Shown one piece after another: positions 14,590 through 23,785 of a DNA stretch of 64,000 nucleotides. This stretch comes from Pigmentiphaga aceris (GTDB lineage Bacteria > Pseudomonadota > Gammaproteobacteria > Burkholderiales > Burkholderiaceae_B), in NCBI RefSeq assembly GCF_008119665.1, contig NZ_CP043046.1, positions 4,774,001 to 4,838,000 on the forward strand, written 5' to 3'. The notes beneath the pieces were generated by a model. The model was not told the DNA's origin and made no database searches. It was given only the letters and a program-made list of their open reading frames with translations. The translations under genes and the position numbers were made by a program. Each line of letters opens with the position of its first letter. The first letter of the stretch is position 1.

Positions 14590-17500
14590 TCAGGCCGGCG
14601 CAAACTCCACGTTGCCACCCACGGCGATGACCAGCGCCGTCGTATCACTGGTACTCCAATTGGCAGTGTTGAGCACCGCAGCCTTGAACGCGGTCATGTC
14701 AGCCGCGTCGCGCGAACCGGTGTACAACGCATTGTCCATCGCAAAGGTCTGAATGGTGATGCCAGCAGGCGTATCGCCCGCCGCCGCACCACCGGCATTG
14801 ATGGCACCCAGATAGGTGCTTGCACTGATCGCACCGGCATTGCCTGCGCTCAGGCCGGCAATGCTGCCCTGGAACGCATAGATCGTTTCACCCGAAGCAC
14901 TCAGGCCACCACCCTTGCCGACAGCACTTCCGTGCGAAACGATCGGATTGTTCGCTCCCGACTGGTCCGGCTGGATCGTGATCAGCGTTCCGGCTGCATA
15001 GGCTTGATTGGCCGTCCATATATAAGCACTTTCACCGCTGGCGGGCATGCCGTTCAGCGTCGAATAGTCCCGATCCGTGAAACCGATCTGCGTCCCCGCT
15101 TCGATGGCCTTGGTCACCGTGAACACAAAGGCGTCAGGCGAATCGGTGCCCATCGCCAGGAAGATCACCTCGCCGGCAGCCAACTTCGTTGGTCCCTTCA
15201 CGTCCACCGAGGTGAACCCGACATTGAGTTGGTTGGCCGTGACGGCCGCGGGCGTGCCCGTTGTCCAGTTCGCACTGTTATGGATTGCGCTGAGCAACTG
15301 CGAAGGCGTGCCGGTGAGGGTGCCGGTGTAATGGGCATTGGAGCCGATGATGTTGACGCCGTTGGTACCCAGGGTCACGCCAGCCGGAATCGCAGAGATA
15401 TCGAAATCAGGGCCAGTACCGCCATTGCTCAATCCACCACTCGTCGGGCCAATGCCAATTGCGGCCAAGTACGTGCCAGGCGAGGCGACCGTGCCAGTGA
15501 TGGCAAATACCTGTTCGCCCGAACCACCCAGGCCACCGCCGCCTCCTGTCAGGGTTCCCGTGCTGGCGGTGCCCGACCCACTCGGTTGGATGGTGACGAT
15601 GGTACCGGCGGTGAGCGCAGAGTTTGCCGTCCACAGCAGATCCGATTCGCCGCTCTTGAACGCGGTACCGTCCCACCCCTTGTCGGTGAACCGGATCGAC
15701 GTGCCGGTGTCGATGTCCTTCAGCAATACGAACGCGTAGGCGTCGGTGCCAGCGGTGTTGATGCCAACGAAAGCAATATCGCCTGCGGCCAGGGATGTCC
15801 CCACCAGCGGTGCCGTCGTGAAATCGATCGCCTGCGCCGGGGTCAGGCCGGCGAACGCATTGTTCGATGCATCCAGCACCGTGTTGCTGGCGATCTCCAG
15901 CGAATACGCGGTGTTGGCGGCCGAGACAAACGTCGACACATCCACCGTTACCTTGTTGTACTCGTAGGTAATGCGGGAATCGTTGGCGGCGATGGTCGCA
16001 AGCGTGGTGCTGCCGGACTTCAATACGTAGCTGCCCGTGCCGGCATGCACCGGCTCGTTGAATACCAGTTCGATCTTGGACCCGGTGGCAATCGTCAACG
16101 CATTGTCCGCCGGCGTACTGCGCACCAGCAGCGGGCCGGTGGTGTCGGCCGCTGCCGCGCCACCCAGCTGGATCCAGTTGCCCATGAACTTCTGCTGGGC
16201 GTTCGCGAGGTCCTTGGACACTTGCGTTTCGCCCGGCCAGATCGTGTCGCCGTTGTCCTGCAGCAGCTGGATCCAGCTGCCTGCCGCCAGACTGTCCGGC
16301 ACGGTCACGATGGACTCGAAGGACCCACCGGTGGCGGACAGGATCGCGTCCAGGTTCACCGCGTTCTGCACCAGGTTGGTCGCCTGACCACCCGACACCG
16401 AGCCATCCCAGGTGTACAGGCGGAAGTCGTCGGCGACGTCGGCGCTGGCCGTGCCCGAGGGGCCGGCGATGATCACGTACTGGCCGGCTGCGTTTTTCTC
16501 GATGCTGCGGATGCCGCGGCCGCCCAGATCCAGTTCGATAGCAGCGCCGAAAGCAGGCGCGACGGCGTTGCTGCCGGCCAGCACAGCGTCGATGTTGCTG
16601 ATCTGCACGATCAGCGCTTTCTGCGTCGCGCTGCCGGTCACCGGTGCGCGGAAGCCGATCCACAGGCTGCTGTCGTCGGGCGAGACAGTCAGGCCTTCTA
16701 TGCCCAGGCCACCGGTACGTTCCGGGCTACCCGTCGTCGCGCCGACGGTGATACCGAAGTAATTCGCGCCCTTGCCGTGCACGTTGTTGCTGTCCCAGGT
16801 CTTCAGCGCGGTTTCGAGCGAGGTGTACTTGCCGTCGAAGGTCAGCGCGGTGTCCGCACCGGCATCGGTCAGCGTGGCCGACGTGATCCATTCGCGGCTA
16901 TCTGCTTCGTTGCCGCTCTTGCTGTTGCCATGCGAGCCGATGAAGTACAGCTTGTTGCCGATGCGCGTCGAGCCTTCCAGGTCGGCTTCGCCGCCGAGGT
17001 TCAGGAAGCTGTCGTACGAGATTTCCTTCACCGCCGCGCCGCCGTCGCGCGAGTACACGCGCAGCACGCTGGCTTCGTCGTCGCCGACCAGCATGAAGTT
17101 GTTTGCCAGTGCGATCGCCGTCGAGGCGTCCGAGCTACCACCCGTGGTGCCTGCGTTGGGCGTGAAGAACGTAGATGCCGGTGGGACGGGCGCAGGCGTG
17201 GGAGCAGGGGCAGGTGCAACTACACCGCCAGCATCCACTACCTGCTTGGCTCCCGTCACGCTGTCGGCGTTTGACGTGACCTGATCGATCACCGTTTTGG
17301 CCAATGCAACGTTGCTGCCCGACGTGGATGCAGCGAAGTACTTGCCGGCTTCAGCTTTGTTGGCGAGTGTCTTCTGGTCGTCGTTCGTCGCCGTACCAGA
17401 AGTCAGCGCGTCCAATATCTGCTGGGTGACGGCAGCACGTGCTGCCGCATCGCCACCTGCAGCGTCCAGTGCCGATGCCCAGAAGGCCATGCCGGCAGCA

Positions 17501-18279
17501 TCAGGCGCGCGGCCCAGCACAGACTGATAGAAGGTCTGCAGGAACGCCTGCGACGTAGCAGCAGACCCATACAAGGCCGTGCCTTCGGCGCTGCCCAGCA
17601 TGCTGGCAATGATGTTGCTCATCGGCACGCCGTTATTGAGCTGCGCAGTCCACCAGGCCAGGCCCGCGGTGTCGGGTGCACGATCCAGCAAGGCTGCATA
17701 CAGTTCGGCTACCTGGGTGGCGGTGCCTTGGTCGGCCTGCGTGCGTGCCGCCTGCAGCGATGCCGGGGTGGCATTGACAGCATCCAGGACACGGCCGGCA
17801 AGGCTCATGTTGTTGCCCGCCACGCTCTGTGCGAAATACACACCGGCATCGGCCTTGTTTGCCAAGGTGTCGCGGTCGGCCAGGGCCTGCGCGTACTCGG
17901 CATCCGTCATGGTTGCCGGCTTGGTGGTTGGGGCCGGCGTGGCCAGGGTTTGTATTAGCGCAGACGCCAAGGACGCACGCGCGGCACCGATATCACCGCC
18001 TTGCGACAGTGTTTGCGTGGCGGCAGCCAATTCTGCAGCAGTGGGTGCACGCCCCAGTGCCGAGGTGTAGAGACTGCTGATGAACGCTGCGTTGCCGCCT
18101 GGCACGGTTGCCACGCCCTCGGGGCTGGCGAGCAAAGACGCGGCGATATCGGCCATGGACATAGAGTCGGCAGCTCTGCTCCAGAATTGCAGACCGGAAC
18201 TGTCTGGCGCGCGGCCGAACAGGGTAACGTAAAGGCTGGAAATCTTGGCTTGTGCCGAGCTTAGATCGAGAATGGCCAC
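14590..18279 (-). CDS. Large DUF4214/DUF3616 mosaic protein, probably secreted
   Basis: 1229 residues, acidic, Gly/Ala/Thr-rich, no N-terminal signal. Residues 1-350 hold about four DUF4214-type repeats (LFGRAPDSSGLQFW, ALGRAPTAAEL, LLDRAPDTAGLAWW, VLGRAPDAAGMAFW). A Pro/Ala linker (PAPAPTPAPVPP) leads to a DUF3616-like domain from about 375 (MLVGDDEASVLRVYSRDG). An SbsA/Big_5 Ig-like domain follows near 715-815, and two long repeats start LAAGDIAFVGINTAGTDA and LAAGEVIFLAMGTDSPDA. The lack of signal peptide with DUF4214 repeats suggests type I secretion, though no exporter is nearby. Likely an extracellular or surface protein; ligand unknown. Confidence 0.75.
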   Translation of the reverse strand: MAILDLSSAQAKISSLYVTLFGRAPDSSGLQFWSRAADSMSMADIAASLLASPEGVATVPGGNAAFISSLYTSALGRAPTAAELAAATQTLSQGGDIGAARASLASALIQTLATPAPTTKPATMTDAEYAQALADRDTLANKADAGVYFAQSVAGNNMSLAGRVLDAVNATPASLQAARTQADQGTATQVAELYAALLDRAPDTAGLAWWTAQLNNGVPMSNIIASMLGSAEGTALYGSAATSQAFLQTFYQSVLGRAPDAAGMAFWASALDAAGGDAAARAAVTQQILDALTSGTATNDDQKTLANKAEAGKYFAASTSGSNVALAKTVIDQVTSNADSVTGAKQVVDAGGVVAPAPAPTPAPVPPASTFFTPNAGTTGGSSDASTAIALANNFMLVGDDEASVLRVYSRDGGAAVKEISYDSFLNLGGEADLEGSTRIGNKLYFIGSHGNSKSGNEADSREWITSATLTDAGADTALTFDGKYTSLETALKTWDSNNVHGKGANYFGITVGATTGSPERTGGLGIEGLTVSPDDSSLWIGFRAPVTGSATQKALIVQISNIDAVLAGSNAVAPAFGAAIELDLGGRGIRSIEKNAAGQYVIIAGPSGTASADVADDFRLYTWDGSVSGGQATNLVQNAVNLDAILSATGGSFESIVTVPDSLAAGSWIQLLQDNGDTIWPGETQVSKDLANAQQKFMGNWIQLGGAAAADTTGPLLVRSTPADNALTIATGSKIELVFNEPVHAGTGSYVLKSGSTTLATIAANDSRITYEYNKVTVDVSTFVSAANTAYSLEIASNTVLDASNNAFAGLTPAQAIDFTTAPLVGTSLAAGDIAFVGINTAGTDAYAFVLLKDIDTGTSIRFTDKGWDGTAFKSGESDLLWTANSALTAGTIVTIQPSGSGTASTGTLTGGGGGLGGSGEQVFAITGTVASPGTYLAAIGIGPTSGGLSNGGTGPDFDISAIPAGVTLGTNGVNIIGSNAHYTGTLTGTPSQLLSAIHNSANWTTGTPAAVTANQLNVGFTSVDVKGPTKLAAGEVIFLAMGTDSPDAFVFTVTKAIEAGTQIGFTDRDYSTLNGMPASGESAYIWTANQAYAAGTLITIQPDQSGANNPIVSHGSAVGKGGGLSASGETIYAFQGSIAGLSAGNAGAISASTYLGAINAGGAAAGDTPAGITIQTFAMDNALYTGSRDAADMTAFKAAVLNTANWSTSDTTALVIAVGGNVEFAPA

Positions 18280-18471
18280 GCTGCGCTCCTGATAGCAGAG
18301 CGCAGAAGCATGCGTTGTTGTGATGACAGGGAAATAACAAGCGGCTGAATGCCGGCCTGCTTGCCTCTGGGTGTTGGAAATACGTGACAGCCGCCTTGCG
18401 AGTCATGGACAAGGCTGCATTGCCCCGCTGCGCTAACATCGGCACCCATCTTCCCTTTTCCGGACTTTTCC

Positions 18472-18843
18472 ATGACCGACCGCAAACTGGTGTTCGCCGG
18501 TGCGATAAACATGTTCATCGCCGTCGGTGCCGGCGCTTTCGGTTCACATGGTTTGAAGCAGATGCTGACCCCGGAGATGCTGACGATCTGGCACACCGGT
18601 GTGACCTACCAGATGGCACACGCACTGGGATTGCTGCTGATCGGCCTGTTGCTGCGCAACGGCTACGCACCCATGCTGAAGATCGCCGGGTGGTTGATGC
18701 TGGCAGGCATCGTGTTGTTCAGCGGCAGTCTGTATGTGCTGGCATTCACCGGCGTCAAGGTGCTGGGTGCCGTCACACCGATCGGCGGACTGGGCTTTCT
18801 GGCCGCCTGGGCGATGCTTGCGATTGCCGCCTTGAAGCGTTGA
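18472..18843 (+). CDS. DUF423 family membrane protein
   Basis: 123 residues with four transmembrane segments. The N-terminus MTDRKLVFAGAINMFIAVGA and GAFGSHGLK are typical of DUF423 (YwdK/YgdD-type) proteins; WHTGVTYQMAHALGLLL and GSLYVLAFTG are further conserved family segments. Function of the family is unknown. It stands alone between two oppositely oriented genes and is followed by a 15-bp hairpin. Confidence 0.9.
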   Translation: MTDRKLVFAGAINMFIAVGAGAFGSHGLKQMLTPEMLTIWHTGVTYQMAHALGLLLIGLLLRNGYAPMLKIAGWLMLAGIVLFSGSLYVLAFTGVKVLGAVTPIGGLGFLAAWAMLAIAALKR

Positions 18844-18850
18844 TTGCACT

Positions 18851-18883
18851 GCATCTGACGTGGCCGGGGGCCACGTCAGATGC
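18851..18883 (+). terminator. Hairpin after DUF423 gene
   Basis: Perfect 15-bp stem GCATCTGACGTGGCC (18851-18865) / GGCCACGTCAGATGC (18869-18883), 3-nt loop. No T tract. It lies between convergent genes and can serve either transcript. Confidence 0.6.
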
Positions 18884-18898
18884 GGTGTTCAGAACACA

Positions 18899-18921
18899 CT
18901 GATCAGCGCAATGCTGATCAG
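18899..18921 (-). terminator. Hairpin at the treY stop
   Basis: 9-bp stem CTGATCAGC / GCTGATCAG with a 5-nt loop overlapping the treY stop codon. Together with the neighbouring 18851-18883 hairpin it closes the long glucan/trehalose operon. Confidence 0.5.
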
Positions 18922-21698
18922 TTCGCCACCAGCACTGCGAACGGCAAACCAAAGACGGCATCGGCCACACGCACCCGACCATCCAGCGGTGCAATGCTGC
19001 CGGAAGCCGTAACCGACTCGAAGCGTCGGCCTTCCAAGGCATCGGGAAGGATGACGCAGGTATCTGCCCAATCCAGCGTGGACGCAACACCCGAACTATC
19101 CAGGCGATCTGCCATGTACAGCGGCACCACCACCAACATGCTTGCCTGCGCATCGACCCGTGCAAATGCCAATGCATGGTGCTTGGCCGCCCCGATGATC
19201 TCCAGCGGCACATAGTCACCCGACGCAAACAACGCAGGCAGGCGACGACGCAGACCCAGGATGCGGCTGATCGTGTGATGCTTGACCCGACCGCTTGGCC
19301 AGTCCGCCCACAATTCGTCCACCTCGGCCGGCATCGATTCCGCAGCGCGTCGCGCCGTGAAATCCACCGGGCGACGATTGTCCGGGTCCATCAGGCTCAA
19401 GTCCCACCAGTCGGTACCCTGGTAGATGTCGGGCACGCCAGGCACGGTCAGCTTCAATACGGTCTGCACCAGGCTGTTGACTGCCCCGGCTGTCGCAATC
19501 GACTCCACATAAGTCAGGATGTCCGCCAAGGCATCCGCGCCCTGTACCGGATCGAACAGGCGAGTCAGGAAGCGCGCGCCAGCAGCTTCGTAGTCGCTGT
19601 CCGGGTCGAACCAGGTTGAACGTTGCTTGGCTTCGCGCAGGGCTTTCTGCTGCCATGCGATCAGGCGTTCCGCAAACGCTTGCAAGGCGGGGCCGTCGTC
19701 CAGCCTGAGCGACAAGGGCCAGCTGGCCACGATGGTCTGATACAGCAGATAAGCGTCCGGGGCATCAAGCGCCACCTCCCCGTGCTTGGCAGCCGCTGCT
19801 GCGTCACGTGCCAACCAACGTTCAATCGTTTGCGCCCACTGCGCAGGTTGATTGCTTAATACAGCCAGCCTTGCCCGGGCATCTTCGCCACGTTTGTGAT
19901 CATGCGTTGCGGTGGCAAGCATGGCGTTTGGCGTGGTGGCCAGCCGCTCGGCATTGCACTGGTGGAAATCCGCCACCGACAAAGAGAACTGTCCCGGGTC
20001 GGCACCAACTTCATTACGCGACAGCAGCCGGCCATAACGGAAGAAGGCCGTATCTTCGACCGACTTGGCGGCAAGCGGCGAAGTCAGTTGCTGGAATCGA
20101 CGCGCTACATACAAGCGTTGCTCACATTCCGGCGGCGGGAAGTCTTGCGGGGCGTCGCCACCCAACCAGCCATCCAATACCTTCAACAACTCGATATCGG
20201 TGCCACGCAGATTCGCGCGAGCGGCGTCGGCCGCACGATCGAACACCGCCTGATCGGTCTCGGACCGGCCATCCAGATCGACGTAGGTGCGATACACCGG
20301 AACGTGCAACAGCAGCTCACTCAGCACACGGCGAATCGCCACCAGACTCCAGTCACGCGATTCCGGGTGCATGCGTGCAATCGATTGCAGCACACGCGCT
20401 ACGGCCTCGACCTCGCCTGCAAAGTGCTGGGCGATCAACAGCCTGCGCGCATTGATCACATGCTCATCAAAACGCAGCGTGCTGCCGCTGACTCGCTGCC
20501 ACAACGCGGTCAGCCGAGCCTCGCCACTGGGGTCGTGCAGCAAGGCACCCACCTGGTCCATGAACTCGTAACCGGTGGTGCCGTCAACACCCCAACGCGG
20601 GTCCAGCGTTTCGTCGGCAGCCAGGATCTTTTCCACCAGGATCACTGGTGCATCCTGGGCCAGTCGGCCGGGCCGCTGCGATTGCAGGGCTTCCAGTCGC
20701 GCACGCAGCTTGCGTGAATAGGCCAAGGGGTCCGACAGACCATCGATGTGGTCGATGCGCACACCATCGATCCAGCCCTCGGCATACAGACGGAACACCA
20801 GTTCGTGTACTGCCTCGAACACCTCTTCCTGCTCGACGCGCAGACCCGCCAGATCGGTGATCTCGAAGAAGCGCCGCCAGTTGATTGTCTCGGGGGCAGT
20901 GCGCCACCAGGCCAATCGGTAATGCTGTTTGTCGAGCAGGCTGTCCAGGTGTTGCCGACCGGCAACCTGCAAGGGATCGTGCGCGGCCAACGCATCATTG
21001 ATCGCCTGCTTGCCGGCGGGCGTCTGGGCAGCAAGCTTCAGGACTTCACGCGCCTGCTCGCGCTGGGCGGCGGTCACGTCCTCGCCGGCCAGATCATCGA
21101 AGAAGGCGGCCATGGCCAAGGTCGCTTCGTCCAGCAGGGGGACACCGGCACGCAGGATCGTCCCGAAGCTGCCTGGCGTAAGCGGATACCGGGTCTCATG
21201 ATAGGCAAGATAGAACTGGCCGGTGTCGGCATCGAAGCGCAGATGCAGCGTGCCGCTGTCCAACACCTTGCCAAGCTGTTCACCCAGGAAAGGAGCAAGC
21301 ACCTTGCCGTGCAACCAGGGATCGTCTGCTTGCCAATCAACGTCGAAATAGCTGGCATAAGGACTGTGCGGCCCCCACTCCAGCATGCTTTGCCACCAGG
21401 CTGTTTCCGGGCCGCTGGCCATGTGATTCGGCACGATGTCCAGAATCAGCCCCATGCCTGCTTCGCGCAGGCTGGTGACCAGGCGATGCAATGCCGGCTC
21501 GCCGCCCAGCTCGGGGCTGATCAGGCTGTAGTCGATGGTGTCATAGCCGTGCGTCGACCCCTTTCGCGCGCGGGTCAAGGGCGATGCGTAGAAGTGGCTG
21601 ACGCCCAGCCGCGCGTAGTAGTCGACCAGCGGGACGGCGGCATCGATCGGAAAATCGGCGTGAAACTGGAACCGCGCCGTTGCGCGCAACAAACTCAT
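18918..21698 (-). CDS. treY: Maltooligosyl trehalose synthase
   Basis: 926-residue GH13 enzyme that isomerises the reducing-end alpha-1,4 linkage of maltodextrins to an alpha,alpha-1,1 linkage, making maltooligosyl trehalose for TreZ. Visible motifs: GVSHFYASPLTRARKGSTHG near the N-terminus, LILDIVPNHMA, GVRIDHIDGLSDP with the nucleophile Asp, ILVEKILA with the acid/base Glu, and TATHDHKRGEDARARL. Length is usual for the family. The ATG overlaps the malQ stop by four bases (ATGA), indicating translational coupling. Last gene of the eight-gene operon. Confidence 0.96.
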   Translation of the reverse strand: MSLLRATARFQFHADFPIDAAVPLVDYYARLGVSHFYASPLTRARKGSTHGYDTIDYSLISPELGGEPALHRLVTSLREAGMGLILDIVPNHMASGPETAWWQSMLEWGPHSPYASYFDVDWQADDPWLHGKVLAPFLGEQLGKVLDSGTLHLRFDADTGQFYLAYHETRYPLTPGSFGTILRAGVPLLDEATLAMAAFFDDLAGEDVTAAQREQAREVLKLAAQTPAGKQAINDALAAHDPLQVAGRQHLDSLLDKQHYRLAWWRTAPETINWRRFFEITDLAGLRVEQEEVFEAVHELVFRLYAEGWIDGVRIDHIDGLSDPLAYSRKLRARLEALQSQRPGRLAQDAPVILVEKILAADETLDPRWGVDGTTGYEFMDQVGALLHDPSGEARLTALWQRVSGSTLRFDEHVINARRLLIAQHFAGEVEAVARVLQSIARMHPESRDWSLVAIRRVLSELLLHVPVYRTYVDLDGRSETDQAVFDRAADAARANLRGTDIELLKVLDGWLGGDAPQDFPPPECEQRLYVARRFQQLTSPLAAKSVEDTAFFRYGRLLSRNEVGADPGQFSLSVADFHQCNAERLATTPNAMLATATHDHKRGEDARARLAVLSNQPAQWAQTIERWLARDAAAAAKHGEVALDAPDAYLLYQTIVASWPLSLRLDDGPALQAFAERLIAWQQKALREAKQRSTWFDPDSDYEAAGARFLTRLFDPVQGADALADILTYVESIATAGAVNSLVQTVLKLTVPGVPDIYQGTDWWDLSLMDPDNRRPVDFTARRAAESMPAEVDELWADWPSGRVKHHTISRILGLRRRLPALFASGDYVPLEIIGAAKHHALAFARVDAQASMLVVVPLYMADRLDSSGVASTLDWADTCVILPDALEGRRFESVTASGSIAPLDGRVRVADAVFGLPFAVLVAN

Positions 21699-23785
21699 AG
21701 TGAAGTCCGATGATGCAGGATAGGGGCCAGGCGCTGTACCACCTGCGGATCGGCAAACAATTGCTCGACCGGGGTATTCAGACGCTGACGCCAGTTGGGA
21801 TGAGTATCAATAGTGGCCGGCAGATTGGGTTGTTCAATCACCCCCAGCAGGTCTTCGACAGGCAGGATGAGCAAGGGTGCAGGTGTCTTTGCCAGCAGAT
21901 CGAACGCAGCCGCAATCGGCGCGTCGTCGGGCAAAGCACTGCCAGCGTATTCATGCGCAAGTGCCCGCCACAAGGCCTGCTTGTCCTGTTCACGCTCGGC
22001 ACGTTGGGTGGACTCGTCAATATCGCCCAGCATGTCGAGCTTCACCCGCCAATCGATGTCGCGACCTGCCCACCAGCCGGTGATGGTCGGCAGGTCATGC
22101 GTGGTGGTCATCGCAACGTTGTTTGCGGTCCAGTGTTCCGGTGCACGGAAGCTGCCATCTGCGCCGCGCTCGAACCACAGCACACTCATGCCCAGCATGC
22201 CGGCGCGCGCGATGCGTTCGTCAAACCCTTCCGGGACCGTGCCAAGGTTTTCGCCGATCACCACAGCGTCATGCCGCCAGGCTTCGAGCGAGATCAGGTT
22301 CATCATGTCATCGAACGGGAAGGCCAGGTAAACCCCCTCGGTCGGTGACGCACCTTCCGGCACCAGCCACAGACGCTGCAGTCCCAGCGCATGATCGATG
22401 CGCACGCCGCCCGCGTGTACCAGCGTGGCACGCAGCATTTCAATGAAAGCCGCAAAGCCGTTCTGACGCATGGCACGCGGCGAAAACGCCGTCAGTCCCC
22501 AGCCCTGCCCTGCCCGGTTGAACAGGTCAGGCGGTGCCCCCGGCGACAGGCGATCCAGAATATCGGCCTGACGGCTCCAGGCATGACTGCCCGACGGATC
22601 GGTACCCACCGCCAAATCGGCAATCAGCCCGATCGACATGCCGGCTGCGCGCGCTTCACGTTGCGCGTTGGCCAATCCACGATCAGCCAGCCACTGCAGG
22701 AACAGCTGAAAGCGCACTTCGTCGGCATGCTGACGGGCCAGGCGCGCCACCGATTCCGAGCGTGGATCACGCAAGGGAAGCGGCCAGCTGTGCCATCCCT
22801 CGCCTTCCACCCCGCCCCCCTCGGGCAGCGACTGCAACACCTCAAAGCGAGCATGGCGCTCCAGGGCCTCACCACCGCGTTCGCGGAAGCGTTGGAAGTC
22901 CTGTACGTCACCAACCGCTGCGTTTGCCGGGAAACGATCGAACAGATATCGCAAGATCGCGCGCCGAAGCTTGGCCACGCCAACCCAGTCGATCAAAGGC
23001 AAGGATTCCAGATGCGCAAGATCGTCTTCCAGCCCAAGCTCGGCAACAGCTTGCGCGTACTTCTCTTCACCGAACACCGCCGCCGGATCGATGAAGAGCA
23101 CATTGATGAACAAGCGGCTGGACGGCGCGTAGGGGCTGAAACGTTTGGGGTGCGCACCGAATGCCGCATGTACCGGGCTGATGGCCAAACCGCAGGCCCC
23201 CTGCGCACCGGCAACACGTGCCAGCTGCGCCAAGGCAGAGAAGTCGCCAATCCCAGCGCCGTCAGCGCGTCGCAGGCTGTACAACTGGGCAGCCAGTGCC
23301 CAGTTACGGCCTTTGCCAGAGGCAGGATCAGCAGCAGGAATCGAGGGACTGCGCACAGGCGTAATCGCCAGCGTGACATCCTTGTTGTCGATCTCCAGGC
23401 GGTGATAGCCCGGCTGCGACAGCGCGGGCAGACGCGTACGCTCGTCGTCAACGCGCTCGGCTTCTCCGGTCAGTTCCGTGCCGTCTTCAAGCTCGATCCG
23501 GTAGCCGATACGGGGCGTCGACAAGGCCAAGGGCAGCTCGACAGGCATGCCGACCTTGCCAGTCACCAAAGGCGGCAGGGTCTTTTTTTCATGCGCCAGT
23601 TTTTCCAGGCTTTCGGCAGCCTGCTCTGGCGTATCGCCAGGCAAGCCCAGGGCCGACAAGACGGTGCGCAAGGTATCGTCCGACACCGTCTGCTGCCGGC
23701 CCGATGCGTCGGTCCAGTTCACCGACAGGCCGGCGGCTTCGGCCAGCGTTTTCAGCGTGTCATTGCTTTCAGCGAAATCAGTCAT
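21695..23785 (-). CDS. malQ: 4-alpha-glucanotransferase
   Basis: 696-residue GH77 amylomaltase, transferring alpha-1,4-glucan segments between maltodextrins. GVRIDHALGLQRLW carries the nucleophile Asp, VIGENLGTVP the acid/base Glu, and TTTHDLPTITGWW the transition-state Asp. The N-terminal region of about 140 residues is the extension seen in proteobacterial MalQ. I chose ATG 23785 (MTDFAES) with GGAG 6 nt upstream; it overlaps the treZ stop by 8 nt. Placed between treZ and treY, it can resize the maltodextrins that feed TreY. Confidence 0.95.
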   Translation of the reverse strand: MTDFAESNDTLKTLAEAAGLSVNWTDASGRQQTVSDDTLRTVLSALGLPGDTPEQAAESLEKLAHEKKTLPPLVTGKVGMPVELPLALSTPRIGYRIELEDGTELTGEAERVDDERTRLPALSQPGYHRLEIDNKDVTLAITPVRSPSIPAADPASGKGRNWALAAQLYSLRRADGAGIGDFSALAQLARVAGAQGACGLAISPVHAAFGAHPKRFSPYAPSSRLFINVLFIDPAAVFGEEKYAQAVAELGLEDDLAHLESLPLIDWVGVAKLRRAILRYLFDRFPANAAVGDVQDFQRFRERGGEALERHARFEVLQSLPEGGGVEGEGWHSWPLPLRDPRSESVARLARQHADEVRFQLFLQWLADRGLANAQREARAAGMSIGLIADLAVGTDPSGSHAWSRQADILDRLSPGAPPDLFNRAGQGWGLTAFSPRAMRQNGFAAFIEMLRATLVHAGGVRIDHALGLQRLWLVPEGASPTEGVYLAFPFDDMMNLISLEAWRHDAVVIGENLGTVPEGFDERIARAGMLGMSVLWFERGADGSFRAPEHWTANNVAMTTTHDLPTITGWWAGRDIDWRVKLDMLGDIDESTQRAEREQDKQALWRALAHEYAGSALPDDAPIAAAFDLLAKTPAPLLILPVEDLLGVIEQPNLPATIDTHPNWRQRLNTPVEQLFADPQVVQRLAPILHHRTSL

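Noticed and set aside
14932..17274. 780-codon frame antisense to the DUF4214 protein
   Set aside because: Arg/Gly-rich composition typical of shadow frames, against a repeat-structured protein on the other strand.
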